From Geosiphon pyriformis (taxonomy: Eukaryota > Glomeromycota > Glomeromycetes > Archaeosporales > Geosiphonaceae): a stretch of DNA of 64,000 bases. The notes below the pieces were generated by a model. That model made no database searches. It worked only from the letters and a program-made list of their open reading frames with translations, and was not told the origin of the DNA. Location: NCBI GenBank assembly GCA_016748015.1, contig JAAOMT010000441.1, positions 1 to 64,000 of the forward strand. The letters run 5' to 3'. A program made the translations under genes and the position numbers. Below are positions 12,825 through 23,800 of the stretch, piece after piece. The first letter of the stretch is position 1. Each line of letters begins with the position of its first letter.

Positions 12825-13177
12825 CTTTGATCCCTTCAAACGGGAATAAAAAAAGCTATCACGGGACCAACGAATCAAGAACATTAATGATCTACGGTTG
12901 TTTTTTATTTGGTTATCATTCTGGTAATGATAGCGAAGGCGGCGTGGATGAACTTTGGAAAAAATATTCTCCAATTGAACTTTTCAAACTTTTTATAACC
13001 TCTCTCTGTCTCTCTCTCTCTTTGCCGATGATTGATCACATCCACGACCATATCCTTCGTTGCTTTTCTCTTGTACATTTTTTTTGAATTTTTTTCTTTT
13101 TTGGTTTGGATCGTAAGAACCTTTTTTCGTCTAATGTCCCCGAGTTTTTATCTTTAAAATCTTGAAATCACACATTA

Positions 13178-13203
13178 TTTTTTGATAAGATCTTATCAAA
13201 AAA
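13178..13203. repeat. Perfect 26-bp palindrome centred on AGATCT
   Basis: The half-site TTTTTTGATAAGA is followed directly by its reverse complement, with no spacer. It lies about 350 bp after the FYVE stop codon. It may be a structural element in the 3' UTR or a chance palindrome in AT-rich DNA. Confidence 0.75.
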
Positions 13204-14470
13204 ACTCTTTTCACTGTCATGTTTGTCATCTCATTAAGGAACTACACGACGGTATAAGACTTATTTGTAACATATTTAATCTATAACCTTTATGTATTTT
13301 TCTATTTACTCCTACTATTTACAGATAGTACTTTTGTATACAGTTTCATTTTATTTGCTTCTTTATTATTTTATTCTGTTCATGTTCTTTGTTGCTGTTC
13401 TGGTTTTCTTTAATTTGTTCTGTTCTGGCTCTTCAAACATTTTGTATATTTTTTTTGCTCTTTTTCCATTCGATTGTCTAGTTTAGATTGAATGGTATTT
13501 ACTGCTGTCCTGTGATTGGATAATTTTTTCTTAGCTTTAAAGGGGAAAGGTTTTCTTTGAAATAGTAGCTGGGAAACACAAAGATTTTCAATGAGTATTA
13601 ATTCTTGATATAATGCATAAACAACACAATACACAAAAATCAATACGCATCCACATACCACAATCCTTGCATTTTAAAAAAAAACCCCCGATTTAATCAG
13701 TGAAAGAAAGAAAGAGAATTAAATTGAGTGGGTTGAAAAAGTGGATATAAATATTGTTGAAGATCAAAACGTGATTACTGTGATTTTGTTGAAAGATTAA
13801 AAAGATCCAATTCGAGAAAAATCAAATGGATGAAAATTATCTTAATACTTTATTATGGTATCTCTTTTAAGATTTTATACTATAGTATAATGTCGTTGAC
13901 TGGTATGACAATAAATTAGATAATTTTGTTCGCCAAAATGATAATCATTTCCCAACACAGTTTTTTTTTTTTTTTACTTAAATCTGTTACATCAAATCAG
14001 CCAGACGAAAAGTGAAAGGTTGGCAAAAAAAACCTTGTAATAAATAAAAATAAAATTGTTAATGTAGCCTTTTTCTCAACCATGTGTAACGAAAAAGAAT
14101 TATAATTTAAAAGTTTTTGATCATTATTAATATATATATATATTTTTTTCATTTTTAAAAAATAAAGGGTACACGAGGACACGTTATGATTTCTCGAGAA
14201 TGAAGTAAAAAACTGTAGTGAAACTTGAAAAAATAAAAAATAAAAAAACAAAAAAAACAAAAACAAAAACAAAAAAAAAACGAAAAGTATTAATAATCTT
14301 TTCTTTTTTCTTTTCAATTGACAATGAAAGGGGTCATACAAAAAATATAAATTTATGATTTACTTATTTAATATTTAAAATTTAACATTTAAAAAAACCT
14401 TTTTCATATTTTCAAAACGCCCATATAAACTTTGATAGGTTAAGCGTTTTATTTTTCGATGTTTTAACTT

Positions 14471-14503
14471 GTAGGTAGTTAGGTAGGTAGGTAGGTAGGT
14501 GGA
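14471..14503. repeat. (GTAG)n microsatellite
   Basis: GTAG/TAGG tetramers, about seven units with one interruption. Confidence 0.85.
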
Positions 14504-14573
14504 TGTAAGATAAGATTATTCGCTCGTACAACTGACGGGCTGGGTTAGATTTTACGAAAAAAAAAAAAGTATA

Positions 14574-14695
14574 AAACAAAATAACAAAATAAAATAGCAA
14601 AAGATAAAAATAAACGAGATAAAATAAAATAAACGAGATAAAATAATAAAATAAAATAAAATAAGAAAAAAATAAAATAAAATAAGATAAAAAGA
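14574..14695. repeat. AAAAT-type simple repeat tract
   Basis: Imperfect AAAAT and AAACGAGAT units on the plus strand. This purine-rich tract has no coding potential. Confidence 0.7.
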
Positions 14696-14768
14696 TCGAA
14701 TTATTTTTTTAACTTGATTTTAAGATTTTATTTTTTAAAAGGCGGTGAACCCTTAAATACTCCCATAA

Positions 14769-14837
14769 ATGGAAAAAATGACGAGCGGTCAGATCCTGCT
14801 GGTCATAAGGAAATTCAATGACAATGTCGTGAAACAG
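14769..14837 (+). other. Isolated first-exon-like segment
   Basis: From ATG at 14769 the sequence encodes 23 codons beginning MEKMTSGQILLVIRKFNDN. It ends on CAG and is followed directly by a good donor, GTAACG (14838). Its base composition is clearly richer in G and C than the neighbourhood. I could not find a convincing next exon. The Gly/Asp-rich stretch at 15130-15162 (reading ITWETDDDGLTDS) is a candidate but has no acceptor directly before it. This may be the 5' exon of a decayed or unmodelled gene. Confidence 0.3.
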
Positions 14838-15161
14838 GTAACGCGGGAATAATGGATAAATGATTGATTTTAAATAAATGAAAAATAAATCAATAATAAA
14901 TCCAATAATAAATCCAATAATAAATAATAATAAATAATAATAATAAAAATAGTAATAGTTTTTAAAAAAATTTAAATGATTTTGTTTTATTTCAATTAAA
15001 GAGAATTTTTTATTGATTTGATTAATTGATTTAATTGATCAATGAACCATTTCTTTAGGAAATTTTTAAATTTTAAAGTTCACATTTTTAGTTAAATGAA
15101 AAAATTTTTTTTTTTTTGATAATTTCACCTATATTACGTGGGAAACGGATGATGATGGCCT

Positions 15162-15260
15162 CACGGACTCTTTTACACGGACTCTTTTTCACGGACTCTT
15201 TTTCACAGACTCTTTTTCACAGACTCTTTTTCACAGACTCTTTTTCACGAACTCTTTTTT
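15162..15260. repeat. 15-bp minisatellite, about seven copies
   Basis: The unit is CACGGACTCTTTTTC with G/A variants. Because it is 15 bp long it stays in frame and reads as a five-residue repeat (TDSFS/TLFHG-like) on the plus strand. It follows directly on a coding-like stretch. Confidence 0.85.
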
Positions 15261-18200
15261 CTCTGTTTGTTAAAACATAATTGATGATTCAAATATTTTT
15301 AAGATTTTACGAATTTTTTTAATTTTCAAATCTATGAGAAAAAAATTGGAGTATTTTTTATTAAAGAATAAAAATTACAACCTCTTTTTGGAAATTTGAA
15401 AGATGATTTTCCAATTCTTGGTTTTGTGAATCATCTTAGATCCCTTTAAAAGAAATCGGTCAAAAAAAAAACCGATTAATATCACGAAAATCTTTTTTCA
15501 ATATTTGTTTTTTTGTTTATTTGTTTATTTGCCTCTTTCCCTTTTCTTTAAAAATGATAATTTGTCGCAATAGGCTAGCGTTGAAGATGATCAAATCCTC
15601 GGTAATTTTTAAACAAAACCATTTTGGATTTGTTGATATCTGCCATATTTCTGGAAAAAAAAAAAGTTCATCAATAGTGCTAATACTATTGGGAGCATGT
15701 GGCGTTAAAAAAATAAAAGCCACTCATAACAAGTATCCGAAATTTCAATTTTTTTACGTCAGAATCATGTTTTAAGAAGAAGCTTAACTAAACAAGTGGC
15801 CATTCGAGACTAATGGGAAATGTATTTCTTTTTCGGGCAGCATTAGTTTCAAATTATGATTGGTTATTGTTCTCATAAATTTCATTACATTGTGTCGTTT
15901 CCCAACGATCATTTCGAATCAAAAATTAAAATAAGAGTGATGTCACCGATACAGACAGAAGCCTAGCACTATAATGATCAAAAGCCGAATTTAAGATTTT
16001 AAGAATTGTTGATAATTAATTACCATTAATCCTAAAGCTTAGTATTACGAAACCTTTTTCTTTGTGTTTCCATTGTGTTTAATAGGTAATTTGTCACACA
16101 GACTCTAAAGTTTCCTGCAATAATTTAATTCAAAGTAAGTTTTTGACAACGATCCACATTCACACACAATCTGAGAGTCAGATGAGATTGTTGAATAAGC
16201 TTGAAATGTGAAAAACATCCCGGCAAGTAGACGTCATGAATTTGGTGATTATAGAATTTCGAGCCACTTTTTGATCATAACAATAATTTATAAGAAAATT
16301 TGATAAGAGTTTAAAAAGAAAGTTTTACTAGGATGGCTACACATGTGAAAATTGACTTTGAGAATTAATATCAGTTTTGATTATTCTTATTTTCTCAGAT
16401 TCTCAATTACAATGATAATAATAATAATAATAATAATAAATTTTTTTTTAAAATATATTCCGAAATGTCTGACAACGCGAATTTAGCACAAAATGATTGT
16501 GAAACATGAAAAAACAACGTTGACGTTAAAAGAAAATTCTCAGGAGTTGTAAATTTAAGGAGTCATGAATTTCGGAATTTCAAAATCTCTCTTTGATATT
16601 TTTTGCGACAATGAGATCAAGGGATGTCATAACTTAAAAGGTCCTTTTAATTAATTATACGGTCTTCTTTTTTTATCTTTGAAATGTGACTATTTCGTCA
16701 AACCACGTTGACCTAAAGCGGAATAAGTGATAATTATTATAAGTTCAAATCATGGATAGAAGGGGGTTTTAAAGGGGCTTTTTTAATTTTAGTGATTGTG
16801 ACAATTTGCATTGTGAAAAATAAGTTGAAAATCAAGTTAAAGTTGTTGGTATTATTATTCCATGAAGAAAATTCAACTAATAATAACAATAAAAGCATTG
16901 TTTTTTGGGCAAAAGATTAATTAAATTACATGTGATAAATGTGGAAATTTGAGATTGCATATGTTAAAAAATTTTAAAAATCTTAAAAAAATCGGTTTTA
17001 TCCTTTTTTCTAACGATTTTTAAAATATTATAATTGTCTCATAATTCTTGAAAGACATTGTGTTCAACCTAATTATTTGAGAAAAGGGTTTTGAAATAAT
17101 TATTTTAGCTTGCTAATGCAATTTGAAGCTATTCCTAGAGTTTTTCATTTTCATTTTCATTTTCTTATTATTCTATTAATTTTAATTTTAAGTTAGGTAA
17201 TTCTAAGATATACGCGAACAATATATTTTGGAATTAATTGATATGATTGATGTAGGAATAAATTATTAAATTTCCAAAGGTATTCGAAAATAGGAGAAAT
17301 TTTTGAAATTTTAAAAAAAATTTTTAATCAAAGCTAATATTTTTCATCAATTATTTTTTGAATGATTAAAGTACAAATTAAAAAATTATTTGTTTATTTG
17401 AATTTTTTATTAAGTTTTAAAAATATAACTTTCCAAGATTTTTTTGTTTAATTCAAGTAAAATAATACAGAAATTACCAATTATAATTTTATATAATAAA
17501 ATTATAATTGATAAAAATTTTAATATTTTTCATTAAAAATGGATTTTAATATGTGTTCATTTAATTTAATTTAATTTAATATATTTTAACATAATTATGT
17601 TTTTTTTTTTCATGAAATATCAAAATTTATAAATTTAATTTATATTTTCAAAAATTAAATTAAACAACCAAAAATTTATCATATTTTTAACTAGATTTTG
17701 TATTACAATATTTATATTTCGATTCTTTCTTTCTTTTTTAAATTGCATTATTTCAAAATTAAAAATATTGTTATTAAATTAAAAAATTCTTTTTCTAATT
17801 ATCTTTTCAATTCTAAAAAATGCTTTTTTGTTTAAATATTTTCATTATTATCGGAAAATATTTTAAAATATACAATTAAACAATTTATAAATCAATAAAA
17901 TAAAATTTTTCAAACCTTAAAAACATTGATATTTTAATCAATTATCCATCTTGATATTTTATATTTAACACAAAAGTTAAGAAATTGAAAAATATACCGA
18001 TAATAAAATTGAAGTCATCAATCAATTGGTTTAGATCAATAATAAAATATTATAATATTTATCCATGTTTTTTTCTAATAAAATAATTATCTTTGATGAA
18101 TTTCTTAAAATTTGAAAATAAGTTTAAATTATATAAGAAAAAATAAAAAATTCATGTAATACTTGCTTATAAAGTTTTTAACTAACCTATTTTTCTTTGC

Positions 18201-18326
18201 AAAAAAGAATGCCAATATGGAGAATTTCCAAATAAGTTCAAAATATGCTGAGCTACTTATTTGTTTCAGCATTGCAATTTATTATATGCTAATATAATTA
18301 ATAATTAGATATCCAAAATTCTTTTC
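15261..18326. other. AT-rich intergenic region
   Basis: Short open stretches overlap on both strands at 15517-15775 and neither is recognisable. An (AAT)n run lies at about 16413-16440. Beyond 16900 AT content rises further and nothing coding is visible. Confidence 0.55.
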
Positions 18327-19085
18327 TATTAATAATGTGGTGGACACTGGGATTTTTATTATAACGATTTATCACTTTTTCGTGATTGACCAAATGTAAT
18401 AACAGATAGCAAGCTGAAAATAGAGAATATGGTGTCAAGTATTATTTTTTGCTTTAATCTTTATATCATATTCTACCAATCACATGTTTCAAGTTCAATC
18501 TTCCTTTGCTTATCACTGATTATTTTTCTTTTTTATCTGATCTGATTTGGAATTTGTGTATTTAGTAACTTATATATTCAATCTATTATTTGCTTTACCT
18601 GATTTAATGCTAATACTTTTATCATATATGTTTTTTGATTAAACTAATTTTGGCCATATTAACATATAATAATCTTTTATTTAAAGTCTTATCAATATCT
18701 CAATTTAAGAAAAAAGCTATATTATTTTCATCACCCAAAAATTATTACTTTTAATAAAATTTTAAAGAAATACATTTCTGACTATTATGTCATGTTTTAA
18801 CTTTTTAACATAAATAAATTCTATCTTTTTGGTTTTTAATTTTTTAAATTTATTTAATTGTTAAATTATATACAGTATGTTGCAAAAAAATTGGACAAAA
18901 AAAATAATTACTGTGTTTTATCTAATGTACCAAAAGATATAAATTATATATAGTTAGAAAGCTAAAAAGTACATAATTTTATTAAAAAAGTTAATGTAAT
19001 ATTTTTTTCTTCTTATTCACAATTATTACTTTATAATAGTGTTTTATTGATCTTATTAACTAAATTAGAGTAAATTAAAGAATAT
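18327..19085. repeat. Right arm of the ~750-bp inverted repeat
   Basis: This is the reverse complement of 1-750. The arm runs from the flank (18327-18868) across the Tc1 terminal repeat into the 3' end of the element. The two arms face each other across about 17.6 kb that contains the FYVE gene. Confidence 0.9.
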
Positions 19086-20150
19086 TTCACCACTTTTTTT
19101 TATAAACTTTTCTAATTTATTCCAATTTTTGGACATATACTTCTTTATATTCCTTTTCACAATAGCCCATAAGTTTTCAATAAGATTTAAGTTAAGACTA
19201 TTAGATGGCCAAACTATAATTTTAGGCATATTTTCTTAAAGAAAGGCTTTGGTTAAATGGCTTGTATGCTTTGAATTATTGTTTTGCTGAAACTGTTACT
19301 TATTTTTTAATATTCCTCTTATCTTAGGTAAATGTTTACGAATATTTTTATATAAAACTTAGCATTTATTATTTAGATAAAACAAAATAAACTTACCTTT
19401 TTTTTTTTATAAAAATCATTTTATGCCATAATTTTTGTTTGATTTTTTGGTATAGCATAAGTTAATTACTGGTCTTTATATTAATATTTTACTGTATTTT
19501 AAAATAAACAAAAAGCTGTTTCATCCGAAAAAACAGTTCTTTTTCAATTATCATTGAGATGTTTTTGAGTCTATTTTACATGATTTTCTTTGTGGAAATT
19601 AGTGAGCATTGAAGTTGCCAAAAACAAGTTTTTTTTATATCTATAATTAATTAAATGGGTTTTAATAGTACTAAGAGAAATGTTTACATTTTTTTTTGCT
19701 AATTTTATTTTTAAAGTTCTCAAAAATATTGAAGAATCTCAATAAAAATATTGTTCTAATATTTATAATATATCTTTTTTAATTTTTCATGGCTGACTAT
19801 TTCTATTTGTATGCTTTATCATTTCTGTTTTTTCGAGTTTTTTAAGAATATTATAGATAGTAGAGTGTGGTATATTTGTTTACTGTTTTATTTTAGTTGT
19901 ATCTTATATTCTTTCATTCCAAAAATATAATATGGTTTAACACTGTGTTTTTTGTTTAAAAGATAACATTGTGCAAGAAAATTTCTAAAAAAATTATTAG
20001 TAAAATGCATGATAAAATTTTATCATATTTAGCCACTTATCTTAGTATTTATTTCTTAATTCAACTGTCACAAACTAACTAAAATTGGTTAAACTGTATC
20101 AAGTTTTGTGATGTGTATTTTTGTCTAATTTTTTTTGCAATATACTATAT
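18869..20150 (-). mobile_element. Tc1/mariner-like transposon, complete but inactive
   Basis: Terminal inverted repeats (TACAGTATGTTGCAAAAAAA at 18871; its degenerate partner ends near 20148) bound about 1.28 kb, and TA dinucleotides lie at both outer edges. The minus strand between them encodes recognisable Tc1-family DDE transposase blocks. The length and terminal repeats are those of a canonical Tc1 element. Internal decay, not truncation, explains its inactivity. Confidence 0.85.
19060..20080 (-). pseudogene. Tc1-family DDE transposase, broken
   Basis: Tc1 transposases cut and paste DNA with a DDE catalytic triad. In order, the minus strand shows RTVFSDETAF (first Asp kept, about 19520-19550), then QFQQNNYSKHTSHL, where the family has QDNDPKHT, so the second catalytic Asp position reads Asn (about 19285-19330). 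It then shows WPSNSLNLNLIENLWAIV, where the family has SPDLNPIENLW; the Glu is kept (about 19150-19210). Several in-frame stops occur, including before QFQQ, inside the FSDETAF flanks, and after KAFL. Many of the changes from consensus are C-to-T or G-to-A. Nothing functional is expected from it. Confidence 0.85.
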
Positions 20151-20854
20151 ATGTTAATACTTTACTAAATATGATTTGTTCTTATTTACAATTAAGAAAT
20201 CTAAGATTTTAATTAAGTATTTTTTCAAAAAAATTTACATATGACTTAATTAAATAAATATTAAATATCCTGCAAATTAAATTATTAATGTGAATCATGC
20301 TCTGTGTACATGTGACTAGCCATCCGGACCAATCAGACTACACTATTCCAAAATTCATTTAATTTTCCAAACATAATATTTTTGACATTTCTAATGCTAT
20401 AACCATTTAAATTATGTTGAAGAACAACCGTCTATTTAATAGATTACATCAAAGGAAAATGAACCATTTTGGCCTTAAGTGATTTTTGGTTACTTGAATT
20501 ACTAATTTAGTTAAATATTAAAAATACATATAACGTATGTTCTAATGGGAATAAAGCTTTCAAAATGTGTTTATGTATAACATTGATAAGGAAACACTTT
20601 ACAGTTAATAACCTTCACAAACAAAAATAGCCACGTTTTAAATCTCCTCAACTAATGATAATTTTTTATATCTAAAAATATCTGTTTTAAACCATTTTAC
20701 AGTTATCATTATTAAAGTGCTTACTGATTTCGTCAATTTAATCAGAACTTGAATCCGTCGATTGGGTATATACAATCCATTAATCCATCATTGCTAACTT
20801 AATCAAACGCCAAATCCAACTCTAAAAAAAAAGCCCTTTATTTTAAAAGAGTTC
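20151..20854. other. AT-rich intergenic spacer
   Basis: No gene is visible. It holds one copy of a dispersed motif (20300-20340) that recurs at 29655-29695 and at the 3' end of the LINE. Confidence 0.55.
20290..20345. repeat. Dispersed repeat, possible LINE 3'-end remnant
   Basis: ACATGTGACTAGCCATCC, followed by a CCAATCAGACTA-like block, also occurs at 29655-29695 and, in AT-shifted form, at 32825-32860 near the 3' end of the LINE. It may be a 5'-truncated LINE copy or an independent short repeat. Confidence 0.45.
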
Positions 20855-23800
20855 TCAGATTAAATAATAATAAATTAAAAGCTTATCATTTTGAGAAATT
20901 ATAACACTTGGGATTTTTTGACTCTTATCATGGTTAGCAACTTGTATCTTTTTGTGATTAAGTCTTTTTTTAAGAACAAATTCATTTAAGTTGCAATTGT
21001 CGCGAGCAGCAATAACTCTGTTAAAATTCTTCTGCAGTGTCACGGCAATCTGGATTTTGATTCCAATTTTTTTCAATCATTTCCTGAATACATTGAGGTG
21101 TATACTTTTGGATTGGGAGGCACTTTCCCTGAATTGTATAAAATTGAATAGACCTAGGATCTTTAATACCATTCCAAGGTCTTTCTTCTGAAATAATTTC
21201 CCAGGAAATAATCGCACAACTATAAATATCGCTATATTTGGTGTGAGACGACAAGTTACAAATTTCAGGTGCTAAGTATCGAACAACACCAAAGATCTCG
21301 TTAGACTGTGGAGAGTAATTGGCAGGACGACAGAATCTTAAGTCAGCAATGACCACTTTTAAAGGAATTGATTTCAAAACAAGGATATTCTCAGGATGCA
21401 AGTCTCCATGCACCAGTCTTGAGACATGTATAAATCTTAGGCCACCAGTGATTTGAAAAAGAATACGAAGAAACATGTCCCAAGTAAGAGGGTCTTCGTT
21501 CATCTTGAGAAAGGTTCTAAAGTCTCCATGTTCCACAAATAGTAAAACCATAACAAATTCTTTGGTTGTAATGTCTTTTGTGATTCCATAACATTCAAGG
21601 ATATATTTGCAAGAGGCACAGGTAAGATGGGCAACAAACTATTTCAATGCGTTTTCTGGCATTAGAAAAAGAAAAAAATAGAAATAATAAAAATGGGAAC
21701 ATTTTGTTAAACGAAATTACCTCAATAGAATTGACATATTCTATGTTTTGGCTATTTTTAAGATATTTCAAAGCAACTCTGGTAATCCCATTTCGTTCAT
21801 ACTTTTGATTTTTCTTGTCCCAAAAAAGAATTCTCCCTCTCTTCTATCTCCCTTCTTTAATAATACCAAATCCTCCCGTTCCCAACTTTTCTAAAAATGT
21901 GATCTCATCGGAAGAAATCCATTCCAAACATGCCCTGCAGCTTTCAGCCTTCTGTGTAAGATTTATATATCCATTAATACTTGGATTTCCACTATCCCAT
22001 GTGTTCTGCATCTCTAAAAATCGTGATAATTCACAAGATTTACACCAAAGTGGATCTTTTAATGTGCGATTACATTCTGGACATTTCGGCATGCCAGCTT
22101 TAAATATATTGTCATCACTTTCGTCATTATCACAAAATGGACATATAGGAGATCCAGCAATGATTATGCCCAAATTTTCACATTTAAGACACTTGAATTC
22201 ATCTGAAAGCTGATCAGGAAAAGCTTCAAAATCCAGAAATTCTCTTTTAGAATTATCCGAATTTTTTAAACCTCGAATAAGAAATTGCAAAATGAAATGT
22301 TCAAGGTCATTTTAATCATTTAAACCAGAAAAATCATTTCGATAACTTAAATTATTTGTGTCTGCTGCTTTTAAATAGAGATCAAATGCTTTTTCCAGAT
22401 TTTTTGTCGTTCCCCATCCATTTTGATAACACCATTCAAGGTTGTATTGTGCATTTATATTTCCCGCCTCTACGGCTTTTAAGTGGAATTCAAATGTTTT
22501 TTCTAGATTTTTCGTTGTTCCCCATCTATTTCGATAATACGTTTTCCTATTAGTTTGTGGACTCGGATTTCCAACATCTTGCAGATCTTCTGTTGCTTCC
22601 AATTTATTTTGATAATAAAGTGCAAGCCAATATTGTGAATTTAAATCTCCCGCCTCTGCTGCTTTTGAAAAATGGTCAAATGCTTTTTCTGAATCTCTTG
22701 TTGTTCCCCATCCATTATCATAACGAAGTCTAAGATTGTGTTGCGCCGTTGTATGTCCCGCCTCTGCTGTTTTTGAATAAAGTTCAAATGGTTTTCCTAA
22801 ATTTTTTGTTGTTCCACTTCCATTTAGATAACCATTCTCAAGGTTGAATTGTGCCATTGTATGTCCCGCCTCTGCTGCTTTTGAATAAATTTCAAATGCT
22901 TTTTCTGAATTTTTCGTTGTTCCCCATCTATTTCGATAATACATTTTTCTATTAGTTTGTGGACTCGGATTTCCAACATCTTGCAGATCTTCTGTTGCTT
23001 CCAATTTATTTTGATAATAAAGTGCAAGCCAATATTGTGAATTTAAATCTCCCGCCTCTGCTGCTTTTGAAAAATGGTCAAATGCTTTTTCTGAATCTCT
23101 TGTTGTTCCCCATCCATTATCATAACAAAGTCTAAGATTGTGTTGCGCCATTGTATGTCCCACCTCTGCTGCTTTTGAATAAAGTTCAAATGGTTTTCCT
23201 AAATTTTTTGTTATCCCACTTCCATTAAGATAACCATTCCCAAGATTGTATTGTGCGTCTATATGTCCCGCCTCTGCTGCTTTTGAATAAAGTTCAAATG
23301 CTTTTTCTAAATTTTTTGTTGTTCCTCATCCATTTGAATAACAAAATGCAAGATTTAATTGTGCCCTTATATGTCCCGCTTCTGCTGCTTTTGAATAAAT
23401 TTCAAAATACTTTTTCTGAATTTTTCGTTGTTCCCCATCCATTGAATAACAAAATGCAAGATTTAATTGTGCCATTGTATGTCCCGCCTCTGCTGCTTTT
23501 TCTGAATCTCTTGTTGTTCCCCATCCATTTGAATAACAAAGTGCAAGATTGTATTGTGTCATTATATGTCCCGTCTCTGCTGCTTTTGAAGAAAGTTCAA
23601 ATGCTTTTTCTAAATTTTTCGTTGTTTCACTTCCATTTAGATAATCATTCCCAAGGTTGAATTGTGCCATTGTATGTCCCACCTCTGCTGCTTTTGAATA
23701 AATTTCAAATGCTTTTTCTGAATTTTTTGTTGTTCCCCATCCATTTCGATAATACGTTTTCCTATTAGTTTGTGGACTCGGATTTCCAACATCTTGCAGA

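Larger units (their letters stand above)
12825..14768. other. 3' flank of the FYVE gene, no further gene seen
   Basis: The first few hundred bases are probably 3' UTR. The open stretches here are short and hydrophobic or low-complexity on AT-rich DNA. It contains a perfect 26-bp palindrome (13178-13203), poly-T and A-rich tracts, a (GTAG)n repeat at 14471-14503 and AAAAT repeats at 14574-14695. Confidence 0.6.
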
